A DNA stretch of 64,000 nt from Borrelia duttonii Ly (GTDB lineage Bacteria; Spirochaetota; Spirochaetia; Borreliales; Borreliaceae): the NCBI RefSeq assembly GCF_000019685.1, contig NC_011229.1, forward strand, positions 434,001 to 498,000. The letters run 5' to 3'. Positions 25,709-37,160 of the stretch are shown piece by piece. The notes beneath the pieces were generated by a model that saw only the letters and a program-made list of their open reading frames with translations, was not told the origin of the DNA and did not search any database. Position 1 is the first letter of the stretch. Every line of letters begins with the position of its first letter. Made by a program: the position numbers and the translations under genes.

Positions 25709-26026
25709 ATGTTAAAACTTATTAGAAAGATATTTGTAATCTATTTTTTATGCATCACACTTGCTGGAATTGCTATGGTTTTCATTGACAGCAAATTTTC
25801 TGAAAAAGAAACAATTCAAGATGGCAAGAGTCAAATTATCAAGCACACAATAAGTCCAAATTTAATTATGCTTACTTCTGCAGTTGGAGGCTTTTTAGGA
25901 ACTTATTCTGGAGTATGGCTTTTTAATTATGAAAAAGATAACTTTTACTTAAGCTGGGGAAGTTTATTAATATTAATATATAACATAGGATTAATAATTT
26001 CTATATATTCCAAAACAAAGGAATAA
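25709..26026 (+). CDS. Small membrane protein of unknown function
   Basis: 105 residues with three hydrophobic segments (about 7-26, 50-70, 80-99). The middle segment (TSAVGGFLGTYSGVWLFN) resembles the glycine-rich helix of DUF1294 membrane proteins, but I would not assign the family on that alone. A strong AAAAGGCGG ribosome binding site precedes the ATG. Convergent with the next gene, 6 bp apart. Function unknown. Confidence 0.7.
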   Translation: MLKLIRKIFVIYFLCITLAGIAMVFIDSKFSEKETIQDGKSQIIKHTISPNLIMLTSAVGGFLGTYSGVWLFNYEKDNFYLSWGSLLILIYNIGLIISIYSKTKE

Positions 26027-26032
26027 ATAAAT

Positions 26033-26422
26033 TCAAAAATTACTCACAATAATTCCTCTTTTAATAAGATATTTATAAACTTCTTCTGGATTTTCCAAAC
26101 TCTCAATTAAATTTTCAGTCTTATCATTTATCCTTTCTACCAGCTTTTTAAAGCTTACCCTTATTCCTCTACTTTCTAAAAAATCTTTAGCTGGTTGTGA
26201 AATAACACCTGCTTGGACATTTTGAAGCCCAATATTATAAATAATAACAGCAGCCGCCTTGCCTACAATTTTATCATAAATCTCTAAACCTTCTTTATTT
26301 TGAATATACTTATTAATAAAATTATCAACCTCTAAAAGGGGCTTTAAACCTCTCTCCATATTAGAGTAAAGTATTCTATGCTCTTTAAATAACCTCAATG
26401 TAGGATTTAAACCTGATATCAT
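26033..26422 (-). CDS. DUF1893 family protein
   Basis: 129 residues. The pattern LRLFKEHRILYSN, followed by IVGKAAAVIIYNIGLQNVQAGVIS and a C-terminal CPxE-like helix region, matches DUF1893, a small domain distantly related to the cytidine-deaminase fold. It is intracellular with no signal peptide. The biochemical role of the family is not established. It is a conserved Borrelia gene between rsmI and parA. Confidence 0.65.
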   Translation of the reverse strand: MISGLNPTLRLFKEHRILYSNMERGLKPLLEVDNFINKYIQNKEGLEIYDKIVGKAAAVIIYNIGLQNVQAGVISQPAKDFLESRGIRVSFKKLVERINDKTENLIESLENPEEVYKYLIKRGIIVSNF

Positions 26423-26535
26423 TTCAAAACCCTCTTAAACACTTGTACCCAAAATTAATAAAAATAATCTTTATTAATAATATACATAAATTAAAAATAC
26501 TTCAACACAAAAAAGATGATATATTATTAAATTAA

Positions 26536-27114
26536 ATGATGTTAATTCCTAAAGAAAATATTTATTCAAAAATTGAAGTCAAAAAATCAATTTTCTTATC
26601 ATACATTTTCCATGTAACTACAAGAGAAGAAATAAACAAAATATTAAAAGAATATAAATTGAAATTTAAAACGGCAACTCATGTTGTCCATGGATTTAGA
26701 ATTGGAAACTTAAATTCATTCACAAATGGAATGAGTGATGATAAAGAACCTAAACATACAGCTGGAAAACCCACTTTAGAAGCCATATTAAACAAAAATT
26801 TAACAGATACTCTTATTATTACAGTACGATATTTCGGTGGCACTCTACTTGGAAAACAAGGCTTAAACAAAGCATATTCTAAATCAGCATACGAAGTAAT
26901 AAATAAAACAAATTTAATAGAAAAAGAAGAAAATGAAATATTATCTCTTAATCTAAACTACAATCAATACAATTTACTAATACGAATGCAAAACAAAATT
27001 GGAATTAAAATTATAGATGCAAGCTTTTTAGATAAGATACATACTAAAATACAATTTAACATAAAAAACAAAAACAATATCCTTAAATTTTTACAAGGAA
27101 ATTCACTTCTATAA
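26536..27114 (+). CDS. YigZ/IMPACT (UPF0029) family protein
   Basis: 192 residues. The UPF0029 signature is clear: THVVHGFRIG, SDDKEPKHTAGKP, TVRYFGGTLLGKQGLNKAY. Bacterial YigZ has a ribosomal-protein-S5-like fold in its N-terminal domain and an EF-G domain-V-like C-terminal domain; it is thought to bind nucleic acid, and the eukaryotic relative IMPACT modulates translational stress signalling. The C-terminal domain is shorter than in E. coli YigZ. Precise role unknown. Confidence 0.82.
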   Translation: MMLIPKENIYSKIEVKKSIFLSYIFHVTTREEINKILKEYKLKFKTATHVVHGFRIGNLNSFTNGMSDDKEPKHTAGKPTLEAILNKNLTDTLIITVRYFGGTLLGKQGLNKAYSKSAYEVINKTNLIEKEENEILSLNLNYNQYNLLIRMQNKIGIKIIDASFLDKIHTKIQFNIKNKNNILKFLQGNSLL

Positions 27115-27310
27115 TTTTATTTACGTTTAATTAATTTAACAATATAACTTTATCCAAAGTTAGACATTTAATCAAATTAAATGCTTACATTGTAGATATT
27201 GTTTAATTTACTAATTAACTATTTAGAAATAATTTTTCACATAGTATAATTTTTATTATTTATGTTTTAAAATAGAATATTATCAAAATACACAATAAGA
27301 GAAAATTTAT

Positions 27311-28075
27311 ATGACAATAATATCAATTATTAATCAAAAAGGTGGGGTAGGAAAAACAACTGGTGCTATAAATATAGCCTATGCAACAACATTACTACAC
27401 AAAAAAACTCTATTAATAGATATTGACTCACAAGGAAATACTAGTAGTGGAGTCAATATTGCCAAAAAAGAAACTAAAAATTCAAGTTATGAGCTTATTT
27501 ACAAAAAGAAAAAAATTAAACCTATCAAAAATTTCAACTTAGATATCATTCCTTCAAGTCTTAAATTAGCATTACTTGAAAAAGAACTAATAAATGAAAT
27601 TGCAAGGGAAAATTTTTTAAAGAATGCATTAGAACAATATAAAAAAGATAACTATGATTTTATTATTCTTGATTGTCCTCCCACCCTGTCAATACTCACA
27701 ATCAATGCTCTTGTTGCAAGTAAATACCTTTTAATACCAATAGAAACAGAATTTTTTGCATTTGAAGGAATAAATTTATTACTAGATACAATAACAGCTG
27801 TGAAACAGATTAACAAAAATCTAGAAATTGCTGGGGTATTTATAAATAAATACGATATTAGAAATAAAAGCAAAGAAAAATATATAGATTTATTACAAAA
27901 AGTATTTAAAGAAAAATTTTTAAATACCAAAATAAGAAAAAATATAAGTATTTCCAAATCTCAAGAAGCAAATATCCCAGTACACGTATATAACAAAGAA
28001 AGCAATGCAGCAAAAGATTTTTTAGCACTTACAAAAGAAATAATTGAAAAAATAGAAGGTAAAAATGTCAGATAA
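27311..28075 (+). CDS. parA: Chromosome-partitioning ATPase ParA
   Basis: 254 residues. Deviant Walker A KGGVGKTTGAIN (about residues 10-21) with the signature lysine, switch I/A' region DIDSQGN (about 39-45) and Walker B-like DFIILDCPPT (about 115-124) define a ParA/Soj ATPase without an N-terminal HTH. It forms a nucleoid-bound gradient that moves centromere complexes. It overlaps parZ by 11 nt. In Lyme Borrelia this ParA works mainly with ParZ, not ParB. A possible -10 (TATAAT, 27245-27250) lies upstream, with a weak -35 at 27222-27227. Confidence 0.95.
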   Translation: MTIISIINQKGGVGKTTGAINIAYATTLLHKKTLLIDIDSQGNTSSGVNIAKKETKNSSYELIYKKKKIKPIKNFNLDIIPSSLKLALLEKELINEIARENFLKNALEQYKKDNYDFIILDCPPTLSILTINALVASKYLLIPIETEFFAFEGINLLLDTITAVKQINKNLEIAGVFINKYDIRNKSKEKYIDLLQKVFKEKFLNTKIRKNISISKSQEANIPVHVYNKESNAAKDFLALTKEIIEKIEGKNVR

Positions 28076-28754
28076 TTTAGATACCCTAATGACCTTAATG
28101 GGTCAAAAGTTAGATAAAAATCAAAACAACGACAATAATTTAGCCAAACAAGAATTAATAGTAATTCAAAATAAAAATTTTAAATATGAAAACTTAGATC
28201 AAGAGATAGCCAATTTTTTAAAAAAGAAACAATATGAAATCTTTAACATATTTCACAATACATACACAGAAATTGGAAGAATACTAAAAGAAGCACAAGA
28301 AAAATTACGTGGAAGCAACCAATATGACGGACTTTTTTATAAATGGTTTACTAGTATGGGATTTAAAAAAGACAAAGTCTATTCATTAATATCACGATAT
28401 GAATTGCTTGTCGAAAATTCCGATAAGCAATCCATAATAAAAAATTTACCACTATCATTATCATATGAAATTTCTAAAAAATCATGTCCTACTAATTTAA
28501 AAATGGAAGTTCTTAATGGAAAGATAAAAACTTTAAAAGAATTTAAATCACGTCATCAACAAAACAACAACAATAAAAACAATACAAAAATACAACTTAA
28601 AAAAGAAGATATTATAAAATTAATAGAATCACTTTTACAAAAATTAGAAAATATCAAAAAGATTGATTTAGATCAAATAAATAACAAAAAAGAATTTTTG
28701 ATTATTTTACAAGAAATAAAACAAAAAATAAAAAATATAAAAAAAATTACTTAA
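28065..28754 (+). CDS. parZ: ParZ-type centromere-binding partner of ParA
   Basis: 229 residues, translated from an ATG inside the end of parA. The middle part (about residues 60-115) has the pattern IGRILKEAQEKLRG, FYKWFTSMGF, VYSLISRYELL, which resembles the DUF3102 / ParB-HTH-like DNA-binding region found in plasmid and phage proteins. The C-terminus (about 165-229) is Lys/Asn-rich and probably coiled-coil. By position (parA-parZ-parB-parS) it is the protein named ParZ in B. burgdorferi, where it is reported to be the main centromere-binding partner of ParA. It converges with parB, overlapping 8 bp. Confidence 0.8.
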   Translation: MSDNLDTLMTLMGQKLDKNQNNDNNLAKQELIVIQNKNFKYENLDQEIANFLKKKQYEIFNIFHNTYTEIGRILKEAQEKLRGSNQYDGLFYKWFTSMGFKKDKVYSLISRYELLVENSDKQSIIKNLPLSLSYEISKKSCPTNLKMEVLNGKIKTLKEFKSRHQQNNNNKNNTKIQLKKEDIIKLIESLLQKLENIKKIDLDQINNKKEFLIILQEIKQKIKNIKKIT

Positions 28755-29529
28755 TATTTTCAAAAATAGAGATGATTCTCTTTAAATCAGAAGATGTAAA
28801 ATAACTTATTTCTATTTTTCCCTTTTCCTTACTTCCTTTAATACTTATTTTAGTTTGTATTCTGCTTATTAAAAATTCTTTAATACTATTTAAAAAAGGA
28901 TCTCTAGAAATTTCTGATTTATCATTGATAGTTTTATAAAGATTTTTAACATAATTTTCCGCATCTCTCACAGACAATTTCTTTTTAATTATTAAAAGAT
29001 AAAGGGCATATCTATCTTGATTATCCTTTAACGACAATAAAACTTTAGCATGACCCAATGATATTTCTTTTTTATGCAAAGAATTTAATATTTCTTGTTC
29101 AAGTTCTAAAATCCTAACTAAATTGGCAACATGAGATCTATTTTTACCTATTTTTTCAGATAAAGCTTTTTGGGTTAAAGCATGTTTGTCCATAAGATTT
29201 TTATAAGCATACGCTTCTTCAACAGGAGTTAAGTTTTCACGTTGAATATTTTCAATTAATGACATAAAATCTTTATCTTTTGTACTAGCCTCTATCTCTA
29301 TAACAGGAATCTGACTCATACCTGAAAGTTTAGCAGCTCTAAATCTCCTCTCCCCTATTATTATGTTATACCTACCATTATTAGGATAAACAATAATAGG
29401 CTGTAATATTCCATTTTCTTTTATAGAAATACTTAATTCTTCAAGTTCAGCAAGATTGATAGACTTTCTAGGCTGTGATTTATCTATATCTAAAAGATTT
29501 ATATCTACCATTTTTAAAGATTCATCCAT
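28747..29529 (-). CDS. parB: Chromosome-partitioning protein ParB (Spo0J)
   Basis: 260 residues. ParB N-terminal domain with DKSQPRK (about 16-22), the CTP-binding motif GERRFRAAKLSG (about 58-69) and the ENIQRENLTPVEEAYAYK box (about 92-109). A central HTH (KALSEKIGKNRSHVANLVRIL, about 119-139) reads parS, followed by a short C-terminal dimerisation part. A parS site lies about 90 bp upstream. Canonical role: CTP-dependent clamp that spreads from parS and loads SMC. The gene converges with parZ. Confidence 0.95.
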   Translation of the reverse strand: MDESLKMVDINLLDIDKSQPRKSINLAELEELSISIKENGILQPIIVYPNNGRYNIIIGERRFRAAKLSGMSQIPVIEIEASTKDKDFMSLIENIQRENLTPVEEAYAYKNLMDKHALTQKALSEKIGKNRSHVANLVRILELEQEILNSLHKKEISLGHAKVLLSLKDNQDRYALYLLIIKKKLSVRDAENYVKNLYKTINDKSEISRDPFLNSIKEFLISRIQTKISIKGSKEKGKIEISYFTSSDLKRIISIFENIK

Positions 29530-29617
29530 TTTATCAAAGCCCTCCTGTAATAATACAAAATTTTATAAAGTTGTTCCATGTTAATTTAACTTTCAATTTA
29601 AACAATCACAAAAAAAA

Positions 29618-29641
29618 AGAATGTTCCACGTGGAACATTCT
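29618..29641. promoter_or_regulatory. parS: parS centromere site, also a hairpin terminator for gyrA
   Basis: A 24-bp perfect palindrome centred on TGTTCCACGTGGAACA (29622-29637), a fully symmetric variant of the bacterial parS consensus TGTTTCACGTGAAACA. It lies between gyrA and parB, both on the minus strand. On the gyrA transcript the palindrome can fold into a 10-bp stem and is followed at once by nine U residues (A-run 29610-29618 on the plus strand). It therefore also has the form of an intrinsic terminator. It is the only match I see in the window. Confidence 0.9.
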
Positions 29642-29665
29642 AACAATATCATTAATATCGATTTA

Positions 29666-32098
29666 TTATTTAATAAATTTTGAAACAGCTACTAATTTAT
29701 CTTCATCAAGAGATAATACCTGCATTCCTCTAGCATCCTTACCTTGTTCAGATATTTTGTCAACTAATGTTCGTAACACTTTTGAACTTTTACTTATAAG
29801 CAATATTTCATCATCTTGAGAAACTGTAATAGCATCAACAACTTCACCTGCCTTTTCATCAGACTTCTTATAGCAAGTATACCCAGTAGAACCTCTCTTA
29901 AGCCCAGTTACTTTAGACACTTCTAATCGCTTTCCATATCCATTCTCAGACATAATTAAAAGATGAGATCCTTGTTTTATGGCTAAAGCCTTAATAAGCA
30001 TATCTCCCTCTCTTACTTTCATTCCAGACACCCCTTGAGTTCCTCTATGTGTCAATCTAATGTCATTAGAACTAAATGCAAAAGCATTACCTTTCTTGGA
30101 AATACAAATAATTTTATCATCTCTAGATACAATCTCCGCACTTGTAACAAAATCTTTATCATCAAGTTTCATAATAATAACGCCCCTTGATTTAACAGTT
30201 TTAAACCCTTCAGTCTCAATACGTGCTATTTTTCCATTTGCGGTTGTTATTAACAAATAATTATCTACAGACAATTCACTGCAATTTTTAATAGCTAATA
30301 TTTCTTCTTTTTCTCCTAAATTAATAAGTTCACGAATATTTTGTCCTCTTGAAGTTCTAGAAGAATCTTTAATCCCATAAGCATTAATTACATAAAGCTT
30401 ACCTTCATTCGAAATCATCAATAAAAAGTCATGAGTATTTACACATAAAGCAACATTAACTTGATCGCTATCTTGTAAATCAAAAGAACCAAGGCCCTTA
30501 CCACCTATACCTTGAAGTTTATATTCATCTTGTAAGACCCTTTTAATGAAACCTTGCTTTGTAAGAATAACAATAACATTTTCCCTCTGCATTAAATCTG
30601 ACATACTAGTTTTTAAAACCTCCTCATCATAAATTATTTTTGTTCGGCGATCATCGCCAAATTTTAAACTTAAATTAATAATCTCTTCTCTTATCATATT
30701 AACAATTCTTGATGGACTTATTAGAATATCTTCATAATCTTTTATTAAAGCTAATACAACTTGAAAATCTTCTTCTATTTTTGCCACCTCAAGAGATGTC
30801 AACTTTTGTAACTTCATATCCAGTATAGAATTAGCCTGTATTTCCGATAGTTGAAATTCTCTCATAATACACTCTCTAGCATCTTTTACAAGTCTAGAAA
30901 ATCGTATTATTTCTATTACTCTATCAATATTTCTTAGTGCAATATTCAACCCTTCAAGAATATGGGCCTTCTCTTGTGCTCTCTTTAAGTCAAACTCTAC
31001 ACGCCGTCTAAGAATATTCTTTCTATGCTCGATAAATTCAGATATAAGCTCTCTTAAATTTAATTGTTTAGGAATACCATTAACAAGAGCTAAATTATTT
31101 ATACTAAAATTCCTCCTAAGTTCGGTATATTCATAAAGTAAATTCATCACAACATGAGGATCAAAACCTTTTTTTATTTCAAGAACAATTCTAATACCTT
31201 CACGATCCGACTCATCCCTTATATCAGATACACCTTCCAATTTTTCTTCTTTTATTAACAATGCAATCTTCATAAGTAAAGAAGATTTGTTAACAGCATA
31301 AGGTATTTGTGTAATTATAATAGAAATATTATCTTCCGACTTTTCTTCAATATGATAACGTGCTCGAATAACAACGCTACCTTTTCCCGTAGTATAAGCC
31401 TTAATTAAATTTTCATTATAAATGATCTCAGCATAAGTTGGAAAATCTGGACCTTTAATTATTGCTATTAAATCGTAAATAGAAACATCATCATGCTCCA
31501 ACATATAAATTATGGCATCACAAACCTCTCTCAAATTATGAGGAGCCATATTTGTAGCCATCCCAACAGCAATACCACTAGAACCATTAACTAAAAGAAA
31601 TGGAAAAGCTGCTGGTAAAACCTCAGGTTCAAGCAAAGAATCATCATAATTGGGCTTAAAATTAACAGTTTGTTTATCTATATCTATAACGAGTTCTTCT
31701 GCTATTTTTGCCATTCGAGCTTCAGTATATCGCATAGCAGCAGGAGGATCGCCATCAATAGAACCAAAATTTCCCTGTCCACTAACTATAGGATATCTTA
31801 ACGAAAAATCCTGTGCAAGCCTTACAAGAGCCTCATAAATTGACTGATCACCATGAGGATGATACTTACCAAGAACATCTCCAACAATCCGCCCAGCCTT
31901 CTTAAACGACTTATCAGACTTAAGACCCATTTCATGCATTGAATATAAAATTCTTCTGTGAACAGGTTTAAGACCATCTCTAACATCAGGAAGAGCCCTT
32001 GAAACAATAACAGACATTGCATAATTTAAATACGAAGTCCTAACCTCATCTTCTATCTTTATATTTAATACTTGCTCTTTATTATTTTCAATTGCCAT
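29666..32098 (-). CDS. gyrA: DNA gyrase subunit A
   Basis: 810 residues from the ATG at 32098, which has a GGAG ribosome binding site 6 bp away; the frame extends to a GTG at 32113 but that start is less likely. The winged-helix/catalytic region contains [12 protein letters not shown] and the active-site Tyr in AMRYTEARM; the GyrA C-terminal beta-pinwheel contains GyrA-box-like repeats ([32 protein letters not shown]). It breaks and rejoins DNA in negative supercoiling. It starts 12 bp after the gyrB stop; gyrB-gyrA form an operon ending at the parS hairpin. Confidence 0.97.
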   Translation of the reverse strand: MAIENNKEQVLNIKIEDEVRTSYLNYAMSVIVSRALPDVRDGLKPVHRRILYSMHEMGLKSDKSFKKAGRIVGDVLGKYHPHGDQSIYEALVRLAQDFSLRYPIVSGQGNFGSIDGDPPAAMRYTEARMAKIAEELVIDIDKQTVNFKPNYDDSLLEPEVLPAAFPFLLVNGSSGIAVGMATNMAPHNLREVCDAIIYMLEHDDVSIYDLIAIIKGPDFPTYAEIIYNENLIKAYTTGKGSVVIRARYHIEEKSEDNISIIITQIPYAVNKSSLLMKIALLIKEEKLEGVSDIRDESDREGIRIVLEIKKGFDPHVVMNLLYEYTELRRNFSINNLALVNGIPKQLNLRELISEFIEHRKNILRRRVEFDLKRAQEKAHILEGLNIALRNIDRVIEIIRFSRLVKDARECIMREFQLSEIQANSILDMKLQKLTSLEVAKIEEDFQVVLALIKDYEDILISPSRIVNMIREEIINLSLKFGDDRRTKIIYDEEVLKTSMSDLMQRENVIVILTKQGFIKRVLQDEYKLQGIGGKGLGSFDLQDSDQVNVALCVNTHDFLLMISNEGKLYVINAYGIKDSSRTSRGQNIRELINLGEKEEILAIKNCSELSVDNYLLITTANGKIARIETEGFKTVKSRGVIIMKLDDKDFVTSAEIVSRDDKIICISKKGNAFAFSSNDIRLTHRGTQGVSGMKVREGDMLIKALAIKQGSHLLIMSENGYGKRLEVSKVTGLKRGSTGYTCYKKSDEKAGEVVDAITVSQDDEILLISKSSKVLRTLVDKISEQGKDARGMQVLSLDEDKLVAVSKFIK

Positions 32099-32109
32099 TA
32101 GTGCTCCAA

Positions 32110-34029
<1,920 letters not shown>

Positions 34030-34261
34030 TTAATCATAATATACGACATAAGCAAATTCTACATTAAAAACAATATAATATCCATTAAATGACACAAACT
34101 ACAAAACACATCTAGCTTGACCTAAAAATAATAAAATTTCAATACCTATAAATTGTTAAGATCATATTCCGGTTCATTATTATACTATATAATACTTATA
34201 CATACATATGCTAATAAATCAAAAAGCTATAAAAAAAAGCCAAAAACAATGAGGATAAGAT

Positions 34262-35716
34262 ATGCAAGAAGGAAAAAACATATGGAGCTTAATTTTAGCA
34301 GCAATAAGAAAAGAACTCTCTGAAGAAGAATTTTATATATGGTTTGAAAATTTATATTTCATAGATGCAATTGGTGAAAACATAAAGATAGCTACACCAA
34401 ATTCTTTTCACAAAAATCAAGTAGAGAAAAGATTTTCAAAAAGAATAAAAGAAATTCTTATAGAAAAAGGACATAGTACAATTAATGTCGAATTTATACA
34501 TTCTCAAAATGAATTAAAAGATCATAATACAGAATCAAAAGATATTTCATTAAAAGCAATTACACATCAACAAGACTTACAAACAAAAAACAAAGACATT
34601 AAAACCCATGCAAAAAATATAATAAATAACACAAAACAATACAGTATTAAAGAAGAAATTCACATAAAATATAGAAATCCTTTTCTCAAAAAAAAATATA
34701 CATTTGAAAACTTTATTATAGGAACAAACAATAAGCTTGCATATAATGCAAGCTTATCAATCGCAAAAAACCCTGGGAAAAAATATAACCCATGCTTAAT
34801 TTATGGCGGAGTTGGACTTGGAAAAACACATTTGCTTCAAAGTATAGGAAATAAAACAGAAGAATTACACAAAGAATTCAAAATACTTTACGTAACTGCA
34901 GAAAATTTTTTAAACGAATTTGTAGAAAGCATCAAAACAAATGAAACAAAAAGATTCAAAAAAAAATACCGGCATCTAGACATGTTATTACTAGATGATA
35001 TTCATGATTTACAGAAAAAAGAAGGTATACAAGAAGAGCTTTTTCATACTTTTAATGCCCTTTATGAAGATAACAAACAAATGGTATTTACCTGCGACAG
35101 ACAGCCTTCAGAACTTGTAAATTTTACAGACAGACTTAAGAGTAGATTTACAAGAGGATTAAATGTCGATATATCAAAACCAAATTTTGAATTAAGAGTA
35201 GCTATTATAGAAAAAAAGGCAGAAGAAGATGGCATTAAAGTCCCTAAAAACATTCTCAATTTAGTTGCAAAGAAAGTTACAACCAATATAAGGGATCTCG
35301 AAGCTGCTGTAACAAAATTAAAAGCACACATAGACCTTGAAGACATAGAAATTGACACTAACATAGTAGACAAAATAATTAAGGAAATAATAGCTTATGA
35401 AAACGATAATACAAACACACCTAATAAAATAAATATCGAAAATATCAAAAAAGTTATATTAAGGGAATTAAAACTTACAAATAAAGATATTGAAGGAAAT
35501 AGCAAAAAACCTGAAATCACAAAAGCAAGACATATTTATGCTTATCTTTTAAGGAATTTTACAGAACTTTCAACAATTGAAATAGGTAAAATAATTGGAG
35601 GAAAAACCCATTCAACAGTACTTTATTCAATAAATAAGATAGATAAGGATAGGAATAAAAATCTAGAAATTAACAATTTAATCATAGAACTTATGAACAA
35701 AATAAACAAAAATTAG
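34262..35716 (+). CDS. dnaA: Chromosomal replication initiator DnaA
   Basis: 484 residues. Domain I (1-80) interacts with partners, domain II is a variable linker (about 80-140), domain III is AAA+ with Walker A GGVGLGKTH (about 181-189) and Walker B LLLDDIHD (about 242-249), and domain IV is the DNA-binding HTH. The domain IV signature reads GGKTHSTV where most bacteria have GGRDHTTV. Aligned with E. coli, the base-contacting R399, D433 and T435 become Lys, Thr and Ser. This predicts an origin box other than TTATCCACA. A GAGGATAAG ribosome binding site precedes the ATG. Confidence 0.97.
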   Translation: MQEGKNIWSLILAAIRKELSEEEFYIWFENLYFIDAIGENIKIATPNSFHKNQVEKRFSKRIKEILIEKGHSTINVEFIHSQNELKDHNTESKDISLKAITHQQDLQTKNKDIKTHAKNIINNTKQYSIKEEIHIKYRNPFLKKKYTFENFIIGTNNKLAYNASLSIAKNPGKKYNPCLIYGGVGLGKTHLLQSIGNKTEELHKEFKILYVTAENFLNEFVESIKTNETKRFKKKYRHLDMLLLDDIHDLQKKEGIQEELFHTFNALYEDNKQMVFTCDRQPSELVNFTDRLKSRFTRGLNVDISKPNFELRVAIIEKKAEEDGIKVPKNILNLVAKKVTTNIRDLEAAVTKLKAHIDLEDIEIDTNIVDKIIKEIIAYENDNTNTPNKINIENIKKVILRELKLTNKDIEGNSKKPEITKARHIYAYLLRNFTELSTIEIGKIIGGKTHSTVLYSINKIDKDRNKNLEINNLIIELMNKINKN

Positions 35717-35979
35717 TAACATTGTTCAAAATCAAAAATATTTTTGAACAATGTTTAACAAATTGAACAAAAAATTCATCAAAAAATAGAAAGAATTGAA
35801 CATATATTATTGCTTATAATATAACAATATAAATAGAATTGAACAATTAGACACCTTCCTACTAATACAACTATTAAATATAATAAAAATACGAAATAAA
35901 AAGCATGTCAAATAAAAAGAAATCTTTTACCTTTATAAAAGTTAAAAGATAATAATATAATAAAAGGGAGGGTAAAAAG
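35717..35979. other. Probable chromosome origin (oriC) in the dnaA-dnaN gap
   Basis: 263 bp of very AT-rich DNA between dnaA and dnaN, where the G/C strand bias begins to change. It contains five copies of TTGAACA: 35723-35729 (inverted), 35744-35750, 35763-35769, 35796-35802 and 35839-35845. The first two form a 14-bp perfect inverted repeat (35718-35731 / 35742-35755). No perfect TTATCCACA box is visible. The downstream half is A/T-rich and could be the unwinding element. Experimental mapping in B. burgdorferi places the origin at the chromosome centre in this gene neighbourhood. Confidence 0.65.
35718..35755. repeat. Inverted repeat just after dnaA
   Basis: AACATTGTTCAAAA (35718-35731) and its perfect reverse complement (35742-35755), separated by 10 bp. 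It starts two bases after the dnaA stop. It may be a dnaA terminator (though there is no T-run) or a head-to-head pair of origin boxes. Confidence 0.7.
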
Positions 35980-37140
35980 TTGAATGAAAAATTTATACTA
36001 TGCGATACGGAACAAATTTCAGATGAAATTGACAAAGCAAAAAGCATAATCCTAAATAGAAACATAAACGATATTTGGAGTGCAATATTGCTTGAGATAA
36101 AAAGTTCTAATCTTACAATCAAAGCAACAGACAGAAACATCTTTTTTGAAAGTACAATACCAATTGTCTCTACAGACAATTTCAATGTGCTAATAAACGC
36201 TTCCAACCTTGCAGATGCCGTGAAAGCGCTCAATTTATACGATGAACTAAAAATGAAATTTAAAGAAGATGAAAATAAACTGGATATAATTGGAGAATCA
36301 GACAACAATAACGAGAATTATACAAATGACCATTTAAGTGAACCTACTTTTTCTACTGAAGAGATCGAAAATTACAATTATGATATAAACGATGAGGTTT
36401 ATAATTTTGCATTCGAACTAAATCAAAAAGATTTAAAGAGGATCATAAACAAAGTGGCATTTTCTGCATCACATGATGAGTCTAAAAATGCTTTAAACGG
36501 CATTTATTTTACAAAAGATAGTAATTCTGTATTAACACTTGTTTCTACTAATTCATACAGAATGTCTATATATAAAACAGATTTGATATTTGAAGAAGAT
36601 GTCAACTTTATTGTTCCCGTTAAAATGTTTAATCTTTTAAAACAGATGATAACAGGAGAAGGGGTAATAAAATTTAAAGTTTCTGATAAGAAATTTTATG
36701 TTGAGTTTAATAATTATAAAATAGCTTGTAGCTTGATTAGTGGAAACTATCCTGATTATGAGAGCATAATACCTAATGAATATACAAATAGAGCATTAAT
36801 AGATGTTTCTATGTTTAAAGACAGACTTTCAAGAGTAAACTCTTATACTGACAAAAGGTCTAAAAAAGTGATTTTAAATTTTTCCGTTAATCAGTTAAAA
36901 CTTATGGCAGAAGATCCAATTACAGGACGGAAAGGTGAATTTTTTATGCAAGGTTCCAATTACGATTATGCAGGAACTGAAGAAATGTTGGCGATTAATA
37001 GTGTTTATATAACAGAGGCAATGGGTGTGTTTGATACTCCAAAATTAGAGATAAAATTTAGTTCTGGGGGTTTGTTAAAATTAAATGAAGAGGATAAGTG
37101 TGACTTTATTCATTTGATAATGCCTCTGATGTTTAACTAA
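35980..37140 (+). CDS. dnaN: DNA polymerase III beta sliding clamp
   Basis: 386 residues in three clamp domains; the C-terminus ends in LIMPLMF, the normal clamp end (typically MPMR/L). The ring encircles DNA and tethers the polymerase. Translation begins at TTG, with an AAGGGAGGG ribosome binding site at 35964-35972. Domain 1 carries an acidic Asn-rich stretch (about 104-135) longer than usual. The 5' third of the gene is nearly neutral in G versus C, while the 3' part is G-rich on this strand. Confidence 0.96.
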   Translation: MNEKFILCDTEQISDEIDKAKSIILNRNINDIWSAILLEIKSSNLTIKATDRNIFFESTIPIVSTDNFNVLINASNLADAVKALNLYDELKMKFKEDENKLDIIGESDNNNENYTNDHLSEPTFSTEEIENYNYDINDEVYNFAFELNQKDLKRIINKVAFSASHDESKNALNGIYFTKDSNSVLTLVSTNSYRMSIYKTDLIFEEDVNFIVPVKMFNLLKQMITGEGVIKFKVSDKKFYVEFNNYKIACSLISGNYPDYESIIPNEYTNRALIDVSMFKDRLSRVNSYTDKRSKKVILNFSVNQLKLMAEDPITGRKGEFFMQGSNYDYAGTEEMLAINSVYITEAMGVFDTPKLEIKFSSGGLLKLNEEDKCDFIHLIMPLMFN

Positions 37141-37160
37141 AATTATTTTTTATTGGCAAG

